Assembly (NCBI RefSeq): GCF_034702125.1
Contig: NC_085867.1
Location: 44,509,187-44,573,186, forward strand
Length of the DNA: 64,000 nucleotides
Direction: 5' to 3'
Origin: Engraulis encrasicolus
Taxonomy: Eukaryota > Chordata > Actinopteri > Clupeiformes > Engraulidae
The notes under the pieces were generated by a model that did no database searches, was not told the origin of the DNA, and saw only the letters and a program-made list of their open reading frames with translations. The translations under genes were made by a program, and so were the position numbers. Shown one piece after another: positions 42,276-56,261 of this stretch. How positions within the stretch are numbered: position 1 is the first letter of the stretch; each line of letters opens with the position of its first letter.

Positions 42276-42609
42276 AATTTAGCTTTAAAAAAAAACTCCT
42301 GCGGTCCCATGAATGTGGAAATGACGTCGCTTAAGACAGGGGTACCCAAACTTTGCCATGACTTTGCCACCATATGCCGGTATATTCCAGCCAAGGCCCC
42401 CCTTACATGGATCATGCCCCACTGGGATATATAAAAATTATAGTCCTACTTAGTGATAATAGCAGCAATGTTCAGAGGTGAAATAGATTATTATAATGCT
42501 GTTCTTTACTAATGGGAATATTGGTTGGCTTTTTTTGGGGTTTTTTTTGGAGTACATTAGTTATTTCAGTAATTATATATAATATTTTTTCTTTTGCTCT
42601 GCTTTTCCT

Positions 42610-42910
42610 GCCAACCTGCTGCGGCCCCCCTGGTACCACCTCACGGTCCTCCTGCGGCCCCCCTGGTACCACCTCACGGTCCTCCCGGGGTCCCCGGACC
42701 CCCACTGGCCTCAGAGCTCTATGGTGATCCGACAAACATAAAGGGGGTGCTAGGGGGGCCGCGGCAGAGCTCTATGGTTATCCAAAGAACATAATAAAGG
42801 GGGTGCTAGGGGGGCCGCAGAACATAAAGGGGGTGCTAGGGGGGCCGCAGAACATAAAGGGGGTGCTAGGGGGGCCGCAGAACATAAAGGGGGTGCTGGG
42901 GGGGCAGCGG
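42610..42910. repeat. Two adjoining GC-rich minisatellites
   Basis: A direct repeat of ctgcggcccccctggtacca plus cctcacggtcct lies at 42618-42680. About five copies of a 30-bp unit with core aacataaagggggtgctagg and ggggccgc lie at 42735-42905. The run continues into a unit resembling the ggggtgctagggggtct motif at 48275. Confidence 0.9.
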
Positions 42911-43945
42911 CAGGATGTGATTGTTTCCTGTGATTGCGGAACTACGTCACATCCGTCACAAGATTGAGGGTCTTCGGGGAACCTCTGGGTTCCTCCACGA
43001 ACCAATAGAGGAATCTTTGAGGAGCCCTCCAATTTTTACACACTGGAAGCACAACACTGTTACAAATACGGTCAAACCAAACCATTTATTTTGAATGCTG
43101 ACATTTTGAAAACGTAGCAGTGATGTGCTTCACCAAAAGTAAAACAAAGTTGGGAGAGAAATGAAACCCCGAGTGGTGCACTAGCACATGACCTCAGTTA
43201 CCCAGGGAATGTAAAAACTGTACATTATAATGTCAATGGCAATGCATGTGTGGGGCTTGGCCGCATTCACATTCACATAAACATTCACACAATAAAACTG
43301 ATAATTCAGCTCTCATGACACTTTAACTTGCGTGTGAAATCATGTACATGTAATGTACTGTATATGTTATGCAACTGGCATCCCAATGAAGAATCAATAA
43401 TGAGAAATAAAACACAACCAAAGAAAAGAGATTTCTGTATGCATGAATTGCATAACATATTTGATTTTAATTGCATTTGCTCATGTTATCTCGCTCGTGC
43501 ACTGCTCGTAGCCCTTTCACGCAGATGGGATCGCCGGCAATCCCATTCACTGTTTTCTGAAAAAAGCTTTATCATAACAACATTGCTATGACACTACCAA
43601 GAGTCTTAGGTAACAAGTTAAGACACGGCCATTACCATTCTGGTGGCAGTAAAGTTATAACAGAAGTCATGCATGTGAAACATAGAACACACTTTAAACA
43701 TTTCACACGCATGCATATGCAGCTGTTTATATACTGTGAGGTTAAAACCATGGCTTTAAACTTGTAAAAAACAAAATTGAGGAAGTACCTTCTTGCTCAT
43801 CATGCCATTGCTCCCTTAGCCATTATTGCACAGGGAAATAATACAGGAGATAATTGATGAAAAAGTGGTCCAGTGTTGTTGTTTTTTTGGTCCATCTTGT
43901 GTTATAAATTGAGTATATATTGAATTCCATTTTTCATATTGCCTA
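42911..43945. other. No gene seen
   Basis: AT-rich spacer with scattered short repeat remnants, for example acggccattaccattctggt near 43625, related to 29165 and 60110. Open frames are short and unremarkable. Confidence 0.5.
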
Positions 43946-44066
43946 CTGAAAAATGAGAAAAGGTCGCACCATGCAATGGTTTCTTTATTACATAGACGCG
44001 TTTCGGCGTTCTGTCTTCCTGTAATAAAGAAACCTTTGCATGGTGCAACCTTTTCTCATTTTTCAG
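43946..44066. repeat. Long near-perfect hairpin (about 47-bp arms)
   Basis: The left arm ctgaaaaatgagaaaaggtc, gcaccatgcaatggtttctt, tattaca is mirrored by tgtaataaagaaacctttgc, atggtgcaaccttttctcat, ttttcag. The spacer contains tagacgcgtttcggcgttct. It could be a small foldback transposon or a transcribed stem-loop. Confidence 0.85.
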
Positions 44067-44296
44067 TTTTACAATATTTTGGTCAGCACCCTTAAAAGAA
44101 GAGAAAAACTGTTGGGTGACGCCTCCTCCAACCTTTATGAACTTCAGATTACCTACTGCCATGACACAATATGCAGTACTGAAGGCATGTAATGATGTGA
44201 GGATGCTAATTAGCATTAGCATTAGCTCATGCTTCATTCATGCCATCCGTACAGTAAACCACTCAGATTCAAACAGTTTTTCATATCAGATTACAA

Positions 44297-44563
44297 CAGT
44301 GCTTCCCAAACCTTTTTGCCAGGACCCCGTTTAGGACTTATAAGGTTATGTTACTATATTTCTGCGACCCCCACACCCCAGATTTCTAACATTTATACAT
44401 CCCTTAATATTGCTTAACTTCCATTTGAAATTCACAAGAAAGGTAATTACAAGTGAATTCTGTTACCAACTACTTTGCAAACTATTTGCTGTCTGTCCAC
44501 GGACACCCTGCAGCACCTCTGCCACCCCTCAAGGGGTCCTGACCCCCAGGTTGGGAACCACTG
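44297..44563. mobile_element. hAT-like MITE (CAGTGSTTCCCAA ends)
   Basis: The left end CAGTGCTTCCCAAACC and right end GGTTGGGAACCACTG are inverted. Next to the ends are gccaggaccccgtttagg and aaggggtcctgaccccc. No clean target duplication was found. Confidence 0.75.
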
Positions 44564-44660
44564 CAGTACAGTGATGAGGTCCTGACCCCCAGGTTGGGAA
44601 CCATTGCAGTACAGTGATGAGGTCCTGACCCCCAGGTTGGGAACCACTGGAACACAGTGA
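44535..44660. repeat. 43-bp minisatellite made from the MITE end
   Basis: Three copies of gtcctgacccccaggttggg plus aaccactgcagtacagtgatgag. The first copy is the terminal part of the adjacent MITE. Confidence 0.92.
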
Positions 44661-45602
44661 GGTTAGCTATTATAATACACATCCTCAACTTTGTAGTAAG
44701 TAAGTAAGCATGCCCTGCCCTTTATTATCCCACAATGGGGGAAAGCATGTGTCGAGGCAGCAGTGTCACATATTCAACATGGACAAAAATAGACAAACGG
44801 CATACACACAAACACGGGATCAGGAAGTTAAAAAGAAGGTGGCGTGTAAGGAGGATATAAATTAATAATGTTATGAAATAGAAAAACCCAGAAGTAGTGC
44901 AATTTCAGCAGCACAAAAAAGAGAAAATAAAATAATCACAACATCTTCATCATCACCATCATCATCATCACCATGGCTACCGCAGGGACTTGTCTTACAG
45001 TCTAACTGCAGAGGGAAATAACGTGTGGATTGGGCATGTGGCGCCGCTGCTTCTAATGGTGCCATATCTGTCACCAGCTGTGTTCTTGATGGACACATCT
45101 CACTGTGAAGAGAAAAAAAACGTCGTCAGGCATAAAATATTAAATAAAGTTTGACTTCTACGATATTTTTATATCAATTTTAATTTCAATTCAAGTCCAC
45201 AGAACCAGCATCTCTCTAACATCCGTTGGGAAGTCATTTCATAATCTCAGCCAAATAAAAGCAACTGGTCTACTCTAGGTCCTGCTGATTTCTTTACTAC
45301 TTCTTTACAACAAAAGGACAAACATTTTCATTTCCAATCTTTAAGAGGAGCAAGCATGGAAATAATGGCAAACAGCAAATCCAGCTGATTTGCACTCAGC
45401 TGTAAAGGCATAGGCACATTTTCTAATTTTTACATATTTATTGATAATAACAATATTCCTAATTGACAAACATTTGTAGATGTTTTTTGTACTTGTCATT
45501 TCTGTAGTTCTAAGTGTTAATTAAGCTTTCAAATATCTATGAAAAAAGTGTTGGAGCTGCTCAAAGGTCCTCCCCATCACTTGTGCTACAACATCCGGAC
45601 CT

Positions 45603-45998
<396 letters not shown>

Positions 45999-46159
45999 TG
46001 CTCTTGTCTACGTATGCCAGCCACTCCACCACCTCAATGGTACATTGCTAGACATGCATAGCTGACAAACAGCAACCTCACACGTTTTAAATTGGAGACG
46101 TATAGTCATAGTGCCAGGCATTGGTGTGTATATAGTCATAGTGCCAGGCATTGATGTGT

Positions 46160-46284
46160 GTGTTGCTGCTAATGACAGGCATTGCTCACAACCTGTGGAG
46201 TATTGGCTGGTGGGAAGTCTCTAGTAGCTGCTGATCCCAAAACATCCACAGGTTGTGAGCAATGCCTCTCACTGGCAGCAACAC
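46160..46284. repeat. Hairpin with 40-bp arms
   Basis: The arm gtgttgctgctaatgacagg plus cattgctcacaacctgtgga pairs with the arm at 46245-46284 with about four mismatches and no gaps, around a 45-nt loop. Confidence 0.8.
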
Positions 46285-46684
46285 CCCACCACTCACTACT
46301 CACCTCTAATCATTTTATGTCAACATAATAACCAGAACAGAATCTCTTTTGAGCTAAAAAATAAATAAAATAAAAACAAATATTTGGCATGTTTGGAACC
46401 GACAGGAAATTACTGAGAATGACAGAGAATTGGCAAGGGGAAGCACTTTTTAAAGTCTCCTATAGATGAATGGGAAATGGCATTTTTTCCCCACCGGTTT
46501 TCGAGTCTAGTCTCACCTCCTGCCGTTGCTTCACTTCAGAATACATGGGTTTTTTTTCCGTTTATAAATACGGTGAGGAGGGGCAAGACACTGGCAGCCA
46601 AGCATGTGAGCTATTTTTTTGACCGACAGCGGTCAACCTCAATTAGAGGTTGAGGGTCGTGCAGCCAGGGGAAAGCAGAAATTG

Positions 46685-47060
46685 CAAGTTTACAGTGGAG
46701 AAGTCTCCTTTCAGCCACAGTGGTGCATGTAGTAGGCCTATCTCCCACCAGGTTTACAGTGGAGAAGTCTTTCAGCCACAGCGGTGCATGTCTGTAAAGT
46801 CACTTTACAGTGGAGAAGTCTCAGCCACAGTGGTGCATGTCTGTAAAGTCACTTTACAGTGGAGAACTGTATCTCCCCCAGGTTTACAGTGGAGAAGTTT
46901 TTCAGCCACAGTGGTGCATGTCTATATCGTCACTTTACAGAGGAGAAGTCTCAGCCACTGTATCTCACCCAGGTTTACAGTGGAGAAGTCTCAGCCACTG
47001 TATCTCACCCAGGTTTACAGTGGAGAAGTCTCAGCCCCTGTGAAAGTGGTGCATGTCTAT
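46685..47060. repeat. Irregular minisatellite (ggtttacagtggagaagtct)
   Basis: About eight variable units combining tttacagtggagaagtct, cagccacagtggtgcatg and tctgtaaagtcac. Some carry tgtatctcacccagg. A separate 35-bp direct repeat (cacttcactcaggccaatca) follows at 47203-47296. Confidence 0.9.
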
Positions 47061-48245
47061 ATCGGTCACTTTAATGTCTCCAATGTTATATTGCCGCTGC
47101 CAGATTGCTTGTGGTGTTGTAGATGTTTTGGGGATCAGCCACGCTTCACGACTTCCCCCCAAGAGGCTGATTTACTGCCTGTGTTTCTATCACCTCTCAA
47201 CACTCACTTCACTCAGGCCAATCATGTTATCTCACCACGCACTTCACTCAGGCCAATCATGTTATCTCAACACTCACTTCACTCAGGCCAATCACGTTAT
47301 CACCAAACCAACAAGCAAACAGCAGCTTACAGTAGTCATGCAGGAAAGGACAGGACAGGTGTTTGAGCTGCGCTAGTCCCAGGCCAGACTCTTGATGTGG
47401 CATGATGTGCATGTGTGTGTACTCTACCTCATATAAAGAAATAAAAATAAAAAATAAAAAAATAAACAAAACCTACTTTGTATCCGCACTTGTTGCTCTG
47501 TATATTTCCTGTGCACTTTGTATCTGCTGGTGTTGCTGGCTATGATTATGCTCTCGATTGCAACTCGCTTTGGTTAAAAAGCCAAATGCAATGCAATGCA
47601 AAGCAATGCAAAGCAATGTAATGCTATGTAATGTGCTTCCCGGAGGACAGTCAGCAGGATCAGCTGATTGTTGCCGGTCACTTATGCATGTTGCAGTACA
47701 CAATTGAATAAAACAGAACAAAAGGAGGAATAAAGTTTCTTTTTTAATGTTGGCCTGAAAATATAGATATTAAAGCATGAATTAAAGTACACACCTTTGA
47801 TGACTACTTTGATTTTAAAGCATGCATTGCTACGTACATTGCACACCTAATACAGCCACTACTTTACAACTTCTAACTTTAAAAGCCACCCATATTCTTG
47901 CTCAGTATTTTAGTACACATTTATTTTTTTAAAGTATATCTATAATTTAGGTAAACAGTGTTTCACATTCTACCATCATCCAGCATACTGGCAACCAAAA
48001 GTATTTTAAGAACACCACAATTTCATGTAGCATCATATTAACTCAGCCATGTACTAAACAAGTCATGCCCTAAATCAAACCCATATTTTCAATGTCAGAT
48101 TAATGGGTCTTACCGTCCGGAGAGTCCCCATGCTGCGATGTGTCCTCTTGCCAACAGCTGCTACTGGGGAGGTATGCGGCTGGCCGCCGCCGGAGGGGGG
48201 GGGGAGGACCGATCATGTTGCCAGCTGACATGCCGCACAACAGTG

Positions 48246-48400
48246 CAGTGGTTTTCAAAATGGGGGCCGGGCGGCAAAAGGGGTGCTAGGGGGTCTGTGG
48301 CACAGTGGAGGAAAGCGTATAACAAAAATAAAACAAAATTGAGAGGTTGTGAAGGCCCATTCAAAGGGAATGGACGCTTTCACAACATTCTAGAATGCGG
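48246..48400. mobile_element. Possible hAT MITE left end
   Basis: Starts cagtggttttcaaaatgggg, a common fish hAT-MITE end, followed by gcaaaaggggtgctaggggg. The right end is not identified. Confidence 0.4.
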
Positions 48401-48829
48401 TATAATACTCATACAGCAGACTGGGCTGTTTTCATGATCTTTTAAGGCGAGAGGGCAGACCCCAAATGCCATTTACATGTCTTCTTTCAAAATAATGACG
48501 GAAACATTTCATTAAGACTCATTTGGTGTAATTTTGTATGACCACGACCATGATTTTGGCATAAATTCGACTGAATATTATACCTTATGCAGCAAAATAG
48601 AGACTGATTTTTACATCAAACCCACATATTCAACACATGTAGACAGAGGTCGTATTAGACTGCGAAGGCAGACCTACCCATTTTGGCCCTTTTTGGCTTG
48701 TGTCGAGATACTCAGAAGTTATTGCTTCTAGATAGGCCAAAAAAATAGATAGGACTATGAAACTGCTCCAGTTTGTTATGGTAATAAAACCTTACAATTT
48801 TTGTATTGGAAGCTTTCAGAATTGTATTT

Positions 48830-48832
48830 ATT

Positions 48833-48875
<43 letters not shown>

Positions 48876-48880
48876 TTATG
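48830..48880. repeat. (TTTA)n microsatellite
   Basis: About 12 copies of a TTTA tetramer. Confidence 0.95.
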
Positions 48881-50255
48881 CAAAGTAGGCCCTAGTGCAT
48901 TAAATATGCGCACAGGCATCTTGAACATCAACCCAGGGAATACCTAATTTTCTAATACAGTACCTAGATGCACCACACTTATTCATATGTACCCCCTGCT
49001 TCTCTGTATCAAAGGGTGTGTGGATATGTCATTCATAGCCTGACTAATATAGAATGCAAAACTTTAAAGGCATTTTTCTCAAAATGAGATTTTACACATT
49101 TTTATTATTTATTATTTTATTATCTCAATTTCTCTTTATACACACACCTAACTTGGGGAAAGCCCTCTTAGCCATATAGTGCAACTGCCTACCCAGGGGT
49201 TTGTTGATATCTCATTCACAACTTGAGTTAGAGCAAGGTTTCTAAAAAAACCCCAAAAAAAACCAAAAAAAACATGGGACTTTAAACAGTTTTCATGAGT
49301 TCTGGGCATACAAAAGCAGATAACCACAAACCCCTGTGTAGATAGTTTTATTGTGACTGTATCAACAAAATGGGCCCAGATGTTTGAGTCTGGCACCATC
49401 CAATGTGGCTACAGTAGCTTTTGAAATTTAGCCTAAATAAATATGTGCATGTTTAATGAGTTTTTCATTTGCATAAAAATAAATAAAATCCAGATAACTG
49501 CCAATACAAAACATCTTATGTTATATGTCCCTAATAACTTGGAGAAGTTTCATTGTCCTGACTATTAATCTACTTTTTTGCCTATAGGTGTGCCCTCTCA
49601 CCTTAAGGTGCACTGAGTGATATTCTTAGTAGTTTAGTTATGATGATCAAGTTGCCTGCTGACATGTAAAATCTACATGTAGGCTACCATACTGTCTCGC
49701 CTGCAAACAGTCAGCACATGTTAGGACAGAGGTTCCCACACTTTACCATGGCAAGCAACCCCCCCATCTTAATCTGGCTATCTTAATTTCTGTGTGCACA
49801 TGATTCTGGTCCACAAGTGCTTCACAAGTGTCTGAAATGCTGCTTACATGATGAGGACATGTAATGCCAGTGAGGTGTCAAATAATATTATACTTTCTGA
49901 GGAGTACCATCATAAATATGTGAATAGAATGTTGCTAAAATGTAGAGTTCTCATTATGATGTCACAAGGACTTGGCGGGATTTTTACCACAGAGGTCTGT
50001 GGGAGCTGTAGAATGTTCAAGTGAAATTCTAGAAGAACTGTGAAAAATCCTTACTCCTCAAAGGGTTAACTAAAGGCTCAACGTAGTGTTGTTATGTTCA
50101 CTTTATCATATATCTTGTTTTGTTTTTTTCTTCAGTGTATTCTTTTAATTAGATGTGGGCTGTGGGCCTATACAGTATTTGCATATATAGCACCCATTAT
50201 TTGTTTTGTTGTCATATTTTTGTATTATTATTCATTTTAATCCTATTTTTTTTTA
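48881..50255. other. No gene seen
   Basis: AT-rich intergenic DNA. A run gaggttcccacactttaccatgg at about 49730 resembles the ggtacccaaactttgcca fragment at 42335, so old MITE debris is present. No credible coding frame. Confidence 0.5.
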
Positions 50256-50370
50256 TCTTAACACCAATTCCTGACCAGGGATTACAGATAAAAATGAGCC
50301 TTGTCGCTATAATCTGGCAAAATTGTATATTGGGCACTGTCCCTGCTAAATAAACATTAATTAAATAAAT
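50256..50370 (+). mobile_element. LINE 3' end fragment
   Basis: Contains ctgaccagggattacagata, gctataatctggcaaaattg and gggcactgtccctgctaaat, ending in (AAAT)n-like sequence. It matches the 3' end of the LINE at 9778-9925. Confidence 0.7.
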
Positions 50371-50811
50371 AAACAAACTTGCCAATACAGTGATGTGTAA
50401 GGGGAGCAGAGCTGAATAAAGTAGATTAATGACAACCCAGTAGCATAATATTACATGGTGTCAACTATGTGATATCATATCACAGGTGTTGTAACTACAT
50501 CTGCAAGAGTACCTCTACTTTTACCATATTGGGCCTATAACTCTGGTCCAAAGTGTCTCTGCTTAGGCCAGGTGTACAGTATATGATTAGACCAGCAGGT
50601 CAAGAAATATGTTGGAAATCTATCAGTGGGACACGCTGACGGAAAGAACGCGGCGTGTCTGTTGCAGGGAGAAGATGCAGCACGGGGAATGTGCTGTAGC
50701 CAGGGGTAGCTAGGGGATAAAATTAGCATGTGCCCATACTTGATGCTACGCTAGCCGAGATAGCGAACATAATGCCTGGAGGTGGAAGAGTGATAGCGTG
50801 AGCGCTCCTCG

Positions 50812-51150
50812 CTAGGATGGATTACTGTCCGGGCCAACCGGGCCCAGGCCCAGGGGGCCAAGAGACAAGGGGGGCCCTGAAGTCCGAACTTCTTTATTTC
50901 CATTCTCATGATCCGCTAAAATCACACTTTTAACAACTGTATTGTCACAGTTTCTCAGGGGACAAATACCCAAATGCCCAACAATATAATATAGGGTCTC
51001 TAACATCTGGAGGGGGGGGGGGCTTTCTTGTTTTCTGGTCCTGGGGCCCATGGAGTCATGGTCTGTCCCTGCCTCCGCATGTCGTGCAGGTTCACCCAGG
51101 GCTATCACTGCTGCCTCCCCATGTCGTGCAGGTTCACTCAACAGGGCTAT
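50812..51150. mobile_element. Degraded dispersed repeat
   Basis: The outer sequences gattactgtccgggccaacc and ggggcccatggagtcatggt suggest a repeat family containing gggggccaagagacaagggg. A direct repeat of catgtcgtgcaggttcac lies at 51078 and 51119. Confidence 0.4.
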
Positions 51151-51390
51151 CACTTGGAGGAAACCTGGTCGTGATGTATCACAGCAACTTGTAACCGCAT
51201 AGCCGCATGATAGCACAGACGCATGATACACTATCATACACTATCAATCAACATGTACTTATATTTATACAGCACATTTGACACAACCCCACACTTGACT
51301 TGACTTGACTTGACCTGAATCAAGGTGCATAACAAAACTACTCATAATAATACTAAAAATATTCACACACCAGCTGTATGATAATAATAA

Positions 51391-51509
51391 TAGAAGAAGA
51401 AGAAGAAGAAGAAGAAGAAGAAGAAGAAGAAGAAGAAGAAGAAGAAGAAGAAGAAGAAGAAGAAGAAGAAGAAGAAGAAGAAGAAGAAGAAGAAGAAGAA
51501 GAAGAAGAA
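51391..51509. repeat. (AAG)n microsatellite
   Basis: About 117 bp of GAA triplets flanked by ATA and TAA triplet runs. It is one of the few trinucleotide arrays here and is purine-only on the plus strand. Confidence 0.98.
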
Positions 51510-51602
51510 TACTTATACTAATGATAATAATAATATAATTACATTCATATGGTGATAAAATAACACTATATGTTAAAAATAAAACAACAGCTTACCATCA
51601 CT

Positions 51603-52002
<400 letters not shown>

Positions 52003-52079
52003 TAACACACTCTTAACACTGGTTTCCAATAAACCTGGGATGCCCTCTACTCAGCAGCTGGTCAGGTCTCCCCCAAAGT

Positions 52080-52625
52080 GGATGATTTACAGCCAACCCC
52101 ATATTGCCTCTTATCCGCCTTTCAACACCTTCCCCCTTGAGTATATGAAGACCTACTGCTGTGGGGAAGATCTGGCCCCCAGCTAATAAAATTGAAATAC
52201 AATTTCATGTCAAATGTTGTCACCAGTTACAGTAATAAAATTAAAATAGCCAACGCCATGTCCCTCACATCAACACTTTCAACAATTTGTTTCCAGCTAA
52301 TTAAATTCAAATGCAATTTCATATCAAATGTTGACACTAGTTGATCAAATAAAAATAGCCAACACCATGCCTGCTTCATATTCGCTATTACAACACTTTC
52401 AACACTTCCCCCTCAGTATATGTAGACCTACTACAGGGAAGATCTTGTTCCCAGCTAATTAAATTGAAATACAATTTCATATCAAATGCTGTCACTAGTT
52501 AATAAAATAAAAATAGCCAACGCCATGCTCGCCTGATATTTACCCTTTCAAAACTCCCCTTGAGAAAATGTCGGCCTGCCGCAGGGAAAATCTTCCAGGC
52601 TAATTTGCAAGTAGTATTTTACTTC
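52080..52625. repeat. Diverged tandem triplication (about 165 bp unit)
   Basis: Three copies of a unit containing cagctaat-aaattgaaatac, aatttcatatcaaatgt, aaaatagccaacgccatg, acaactttcaacac-type text and ggaagatctt. Copies are about 80-90 percent alike by eye. Confidence 0.85.
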
Positions 52626-53589
52626 ATATTTAATGTCACTTGCAGAGGTGTCAAGTAACGAAGTACAAATACTCTTCCTTTTTTTTTTTTAGATGACTTT
52701 ATACTTTTATACTTTAAGTTGGTTTTGTGGCACATACTTTTTCACTTTTACTTGAGTAAAAAGGTCAAGTTGATACTTCAACTGTTTTTAAACTACAGCA
52801 TCTATACTTCTACTTAAGTAACAAATGTGTGTAGTGTACTTTTGACACCACTGGCCACTTGTTAGTTGCCTGGTTAACACCAGACCTAATCACAAGTGAG
52901 ATGTCTTTCAGATCGAAACGATTGTGTAGAACTAAAGGCAGTATGGGAGTTCCCAGGCTAACTTGTTAGCAGGGCTCTTAGTAATTAGCTTTTTTCATCA
53001 CCACCCAAAATGGCTAACAGATGTTAATTTTACTAACCACTAATGAGTGAAAGTGGATAGTAAGTTCATCTTTTCTACCAGCCAAACTGACATTTCACCA
53101 GCATTTGGCCGGTAGGCTAGTTAAAACTCATTGTCTTTATATTTCAATGATATGACCATGAAATAGAGAATACAAGAGAATGCAAGAGACACATTTTACA
53201 AAGATATCTTGTGGTGTCCTGATTCCCTTGTGAACAAAACCCAAAGTATCTTCCATTACTGTCATCTGACAATGGAAGAAGAAAAACAAAAAGGGAAACG
53301 GCATTTCATCGATAACCTGGTAAAACCGGAAGTTGAAAAATGTATTATATTTTCTGCCTAAATATTCAACTCTGAAGTCATTGCTGTTAAAATGAAACTG
53401 TGTGTTGTTTTATAAAAATATGTAATCTTCAAAATTCCCACAACATAGTGTTATTTAAAATAACCAAAACTTTATTTCATTTTATTTGCTCTTCAATATC
53501 ACCTCTAAGAGTGTAAAGCTTTCACACATGTTGTCAATTCCAGCAGCTGCAAGAATAGAATATCCAAGACTGGCCCTTACAAGGCAGTG

Positions 53590-53869
<280 letters not shown>

Positions 53870-53889
53870 AGACTGCAACAAGATATCCT

Positions 53890-54195
53890 AGAGCCTGCTT
53901 CCCTACACGGCAGTAAGGGGTGTGTCCTAGAGTCCCGCCCCTACACGGCAGTAAGGGGTGTGTCCTAGAGCCCCGCCCCTACACGGCAGTAAGGGGTGTG
54001 TCCTACAGCCCAGTCTCTACACGGCAGTAAGGGGTGTGTCCTAGAGCCTGGTCCCCTACAAGGCAGTAAGGGGTGTGTCCTAGAGCCCCGCCCCTACACG
54101 GCAGTAAGGGGTGTGTCCTAGAGCCCCGCCCCTACACGGCAGTAAGGGGTGTGTCCTAGAGCCTGGTCCTCTACAAGGCAGTAAGGGGTGTCCTA
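53890..54195. repeat. 38-bp minisatellite, about 8 copies
   Basis: Unit core ctacacggcagtaaggggtg and tgtcctagagccccgccc. Variants carry gcctggtcc. Confidence 0.95.
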
Positions 54196-54327
54196 CTGTC
54201 ACTTGTACGTACAACAGTTATTTCTGTCTGTGCATTTACACCAAATGCCGTTTGGCAGGGACTGAGCCAGGGAAGGGAAGGGAGAACATTCACACCAGAT
54301 GCCATTTACATTTGGCTGGGACTGAGG

Positions 54328-54436
54328 CAGGGAGGGGAAGGGAAGGGAAGGGAAGGGAAGGGAAGGGAAGGGAAGGGAAGGGAAGGGAAGGGAAGGGAAG
54401 GGAAGGGAAGGCAAGGGAAGGCAAGGGAAGGGAAGG
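54328..54436. repeat. (GGGAA)n microsatellite
   Basis: About 22 pentamer copies, purine-only. A short inactive version of the flank (gccatttggcagggactgag with gggaag) sits at 54246-54285. Confidence 0.97.
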
Positions 54437-54496
54437 GTGAACTTTTAGGAGCAACAAGAACATGCTTTTATATAGCACAAAGGCATTATAGAATCT

Positions 54497-54845
54497 GAAC
54501 AGTCCCTTTTTTATTTTCGCATATTTACGCGTATTACACATGAATGTGCGTAGAATTTTCCTCTCAGTGTGTTCAGTGATTAGATTATTAGGATTAGAAT
54601 GATTAGCATATCTTAGCATAATCACTGGGAGTGGGTACAAGTTATCACTGGACGGAATTAAATAGCCGTTTTGCACTCTGGTGAAATTGACATTAATTTT
54701 AAAGAGGAAAGTACACTTGATGATGTTTTGTTTGGTTCCATAGACTTCCATGTCTAGGCTTAATATGGCTATGCTGTTTAACGAGGCAATGCAAACACAT
54801 AGAGAAAAAAATCCTATGTCTTCTCATATTTTACCAGGGCTTAAC
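54497..54845. mobile_element. Foldback-MITE relative (AGTCCC end)
   Basis: Begins gaacagtcccttttttattt and contains tacacatgaatgtgcgtag, gattagcatatcttagcata and cgttttgcactctgg, related to 29471 and 34697. The right arm is eroded. Confidence 0.6.
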
Positions 54846-56260
54846 TACTTACAGTTTTTGCCTACTGCTTAAACACTATAGGCAGATGCTTAAACCAAAG
54901 TAGCATATCGCTAAGTTGTTGGTGCATAATTTAAACACTTATTGCTTGACTTTAAACAAAAGTAAGCATTACACTTTCATACCAGTTTAGCAAGGCACTT
55001 GCTCCTTTACGCAACACACAGACTCCAGCTGTCTACACACAATTTCATACACAAGACACTTTGTTCAAAAGTAAAATCTCAGAGTGTCATTGTGAAAACA
55101 CATCTGTTAAAAAAACAAAACACACTGATGAATGACAAGATTTAGACACAGACAATAAAACACATGCTTTCAAAATTGAACACTCTTCTGCCATGTTACA
55201 AAGTTGCATGCTTTATATTACATTGCATTTGTTTTATTTTGCATTTATTTGTTTTACTTTGATTGCTTGTATGCTAAACAAGGCGAATAGCACAATGGTA
55301 CTAAAGTGTAGAATATGGAGTATGGCATTGACTGACTCACGTACTGAACCTAGCCTGATACATGCCGCCAAGAGTAGCCTTTTGTCTTCATCATCACATG
55401 TTAGGTAATGTGAACATGATAGTTTGTAGAAATAGTGTCATTTTCAGAACACACCCAAGCAAGACCACTTGAGCAAACTGACTGAACATGATATAATTTT
55501 GATGATGTCTGTAGATGTCAGCTGCATAGTGTGTCTGTGAAAATGTTTTGTATATTGTGAATGCCTCATACCTCATAACCAAACAAAGTAGCCTATATTG
55601 ATTTGATTGTCATTGATGATTGTCATTACAACATGTTGACGTAACCCCATATTTATATCATATTTAGATGTTTGAAAATTTGTGAATATAACCAATACAC
55701 AAAAAAGGTAGGCCTACATAAGCTCACCTACACACTGTTGTATTTAGAGTGATGTACTGTTTGAGATATATTTTGTTTCGGTTTAATGTCCTGTACTGTA
55801 AGGTGCAGTTTTGTAATGTACAGTATTGAATTTTGGGGTCTTGTGAAAATGTACATTCTGTGAGACTGAATAGACTGCTCCAAAAAAAAGACTGCTGTGT
55901 TTTGTATAAAGCTGACAACTGTTTTAAAGTTGATCTAATTTGTTTTCTCATTTGGTGCTTTTGTGTGTCTTTTGACATGAAAGTGAGGTTTTGACAAAAG
56001 GATTGTAAGGTTTTTATGGCAATGTTTATGCTTTTATAGCAGGGCTTCATGTTGCCATATATGTGATGGGTTTATCTCCAAGTGTTAAGAGTAATTGGCT
56101 TGTGTGTAGAGTTTTGACTCTATGAGCCAAATTTTGCAAATTGTGTGCAAGCAGTCGGCAAAAACTGTAAGAGCAATTTTCTGAAATGAGGTGGACTGGT
56201 CCGCTAAGGCTTACCCGCATTGTTTCACTGGACATAATTGATATACATGTGCATAACTGG
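54846..56260. other. No gene seen
   Basis: AT-rich spacer without clear repeats. Reading frames are short and low-complexity. Confidence 0.5.
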
Positions 56261-56261
56261 G

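Noticed and set aside
46650..47366. 238-residue open frame
   Set aside because: Most of it translates the ggtttacagtggagaagtct minisatellite. No domain is recognisable.
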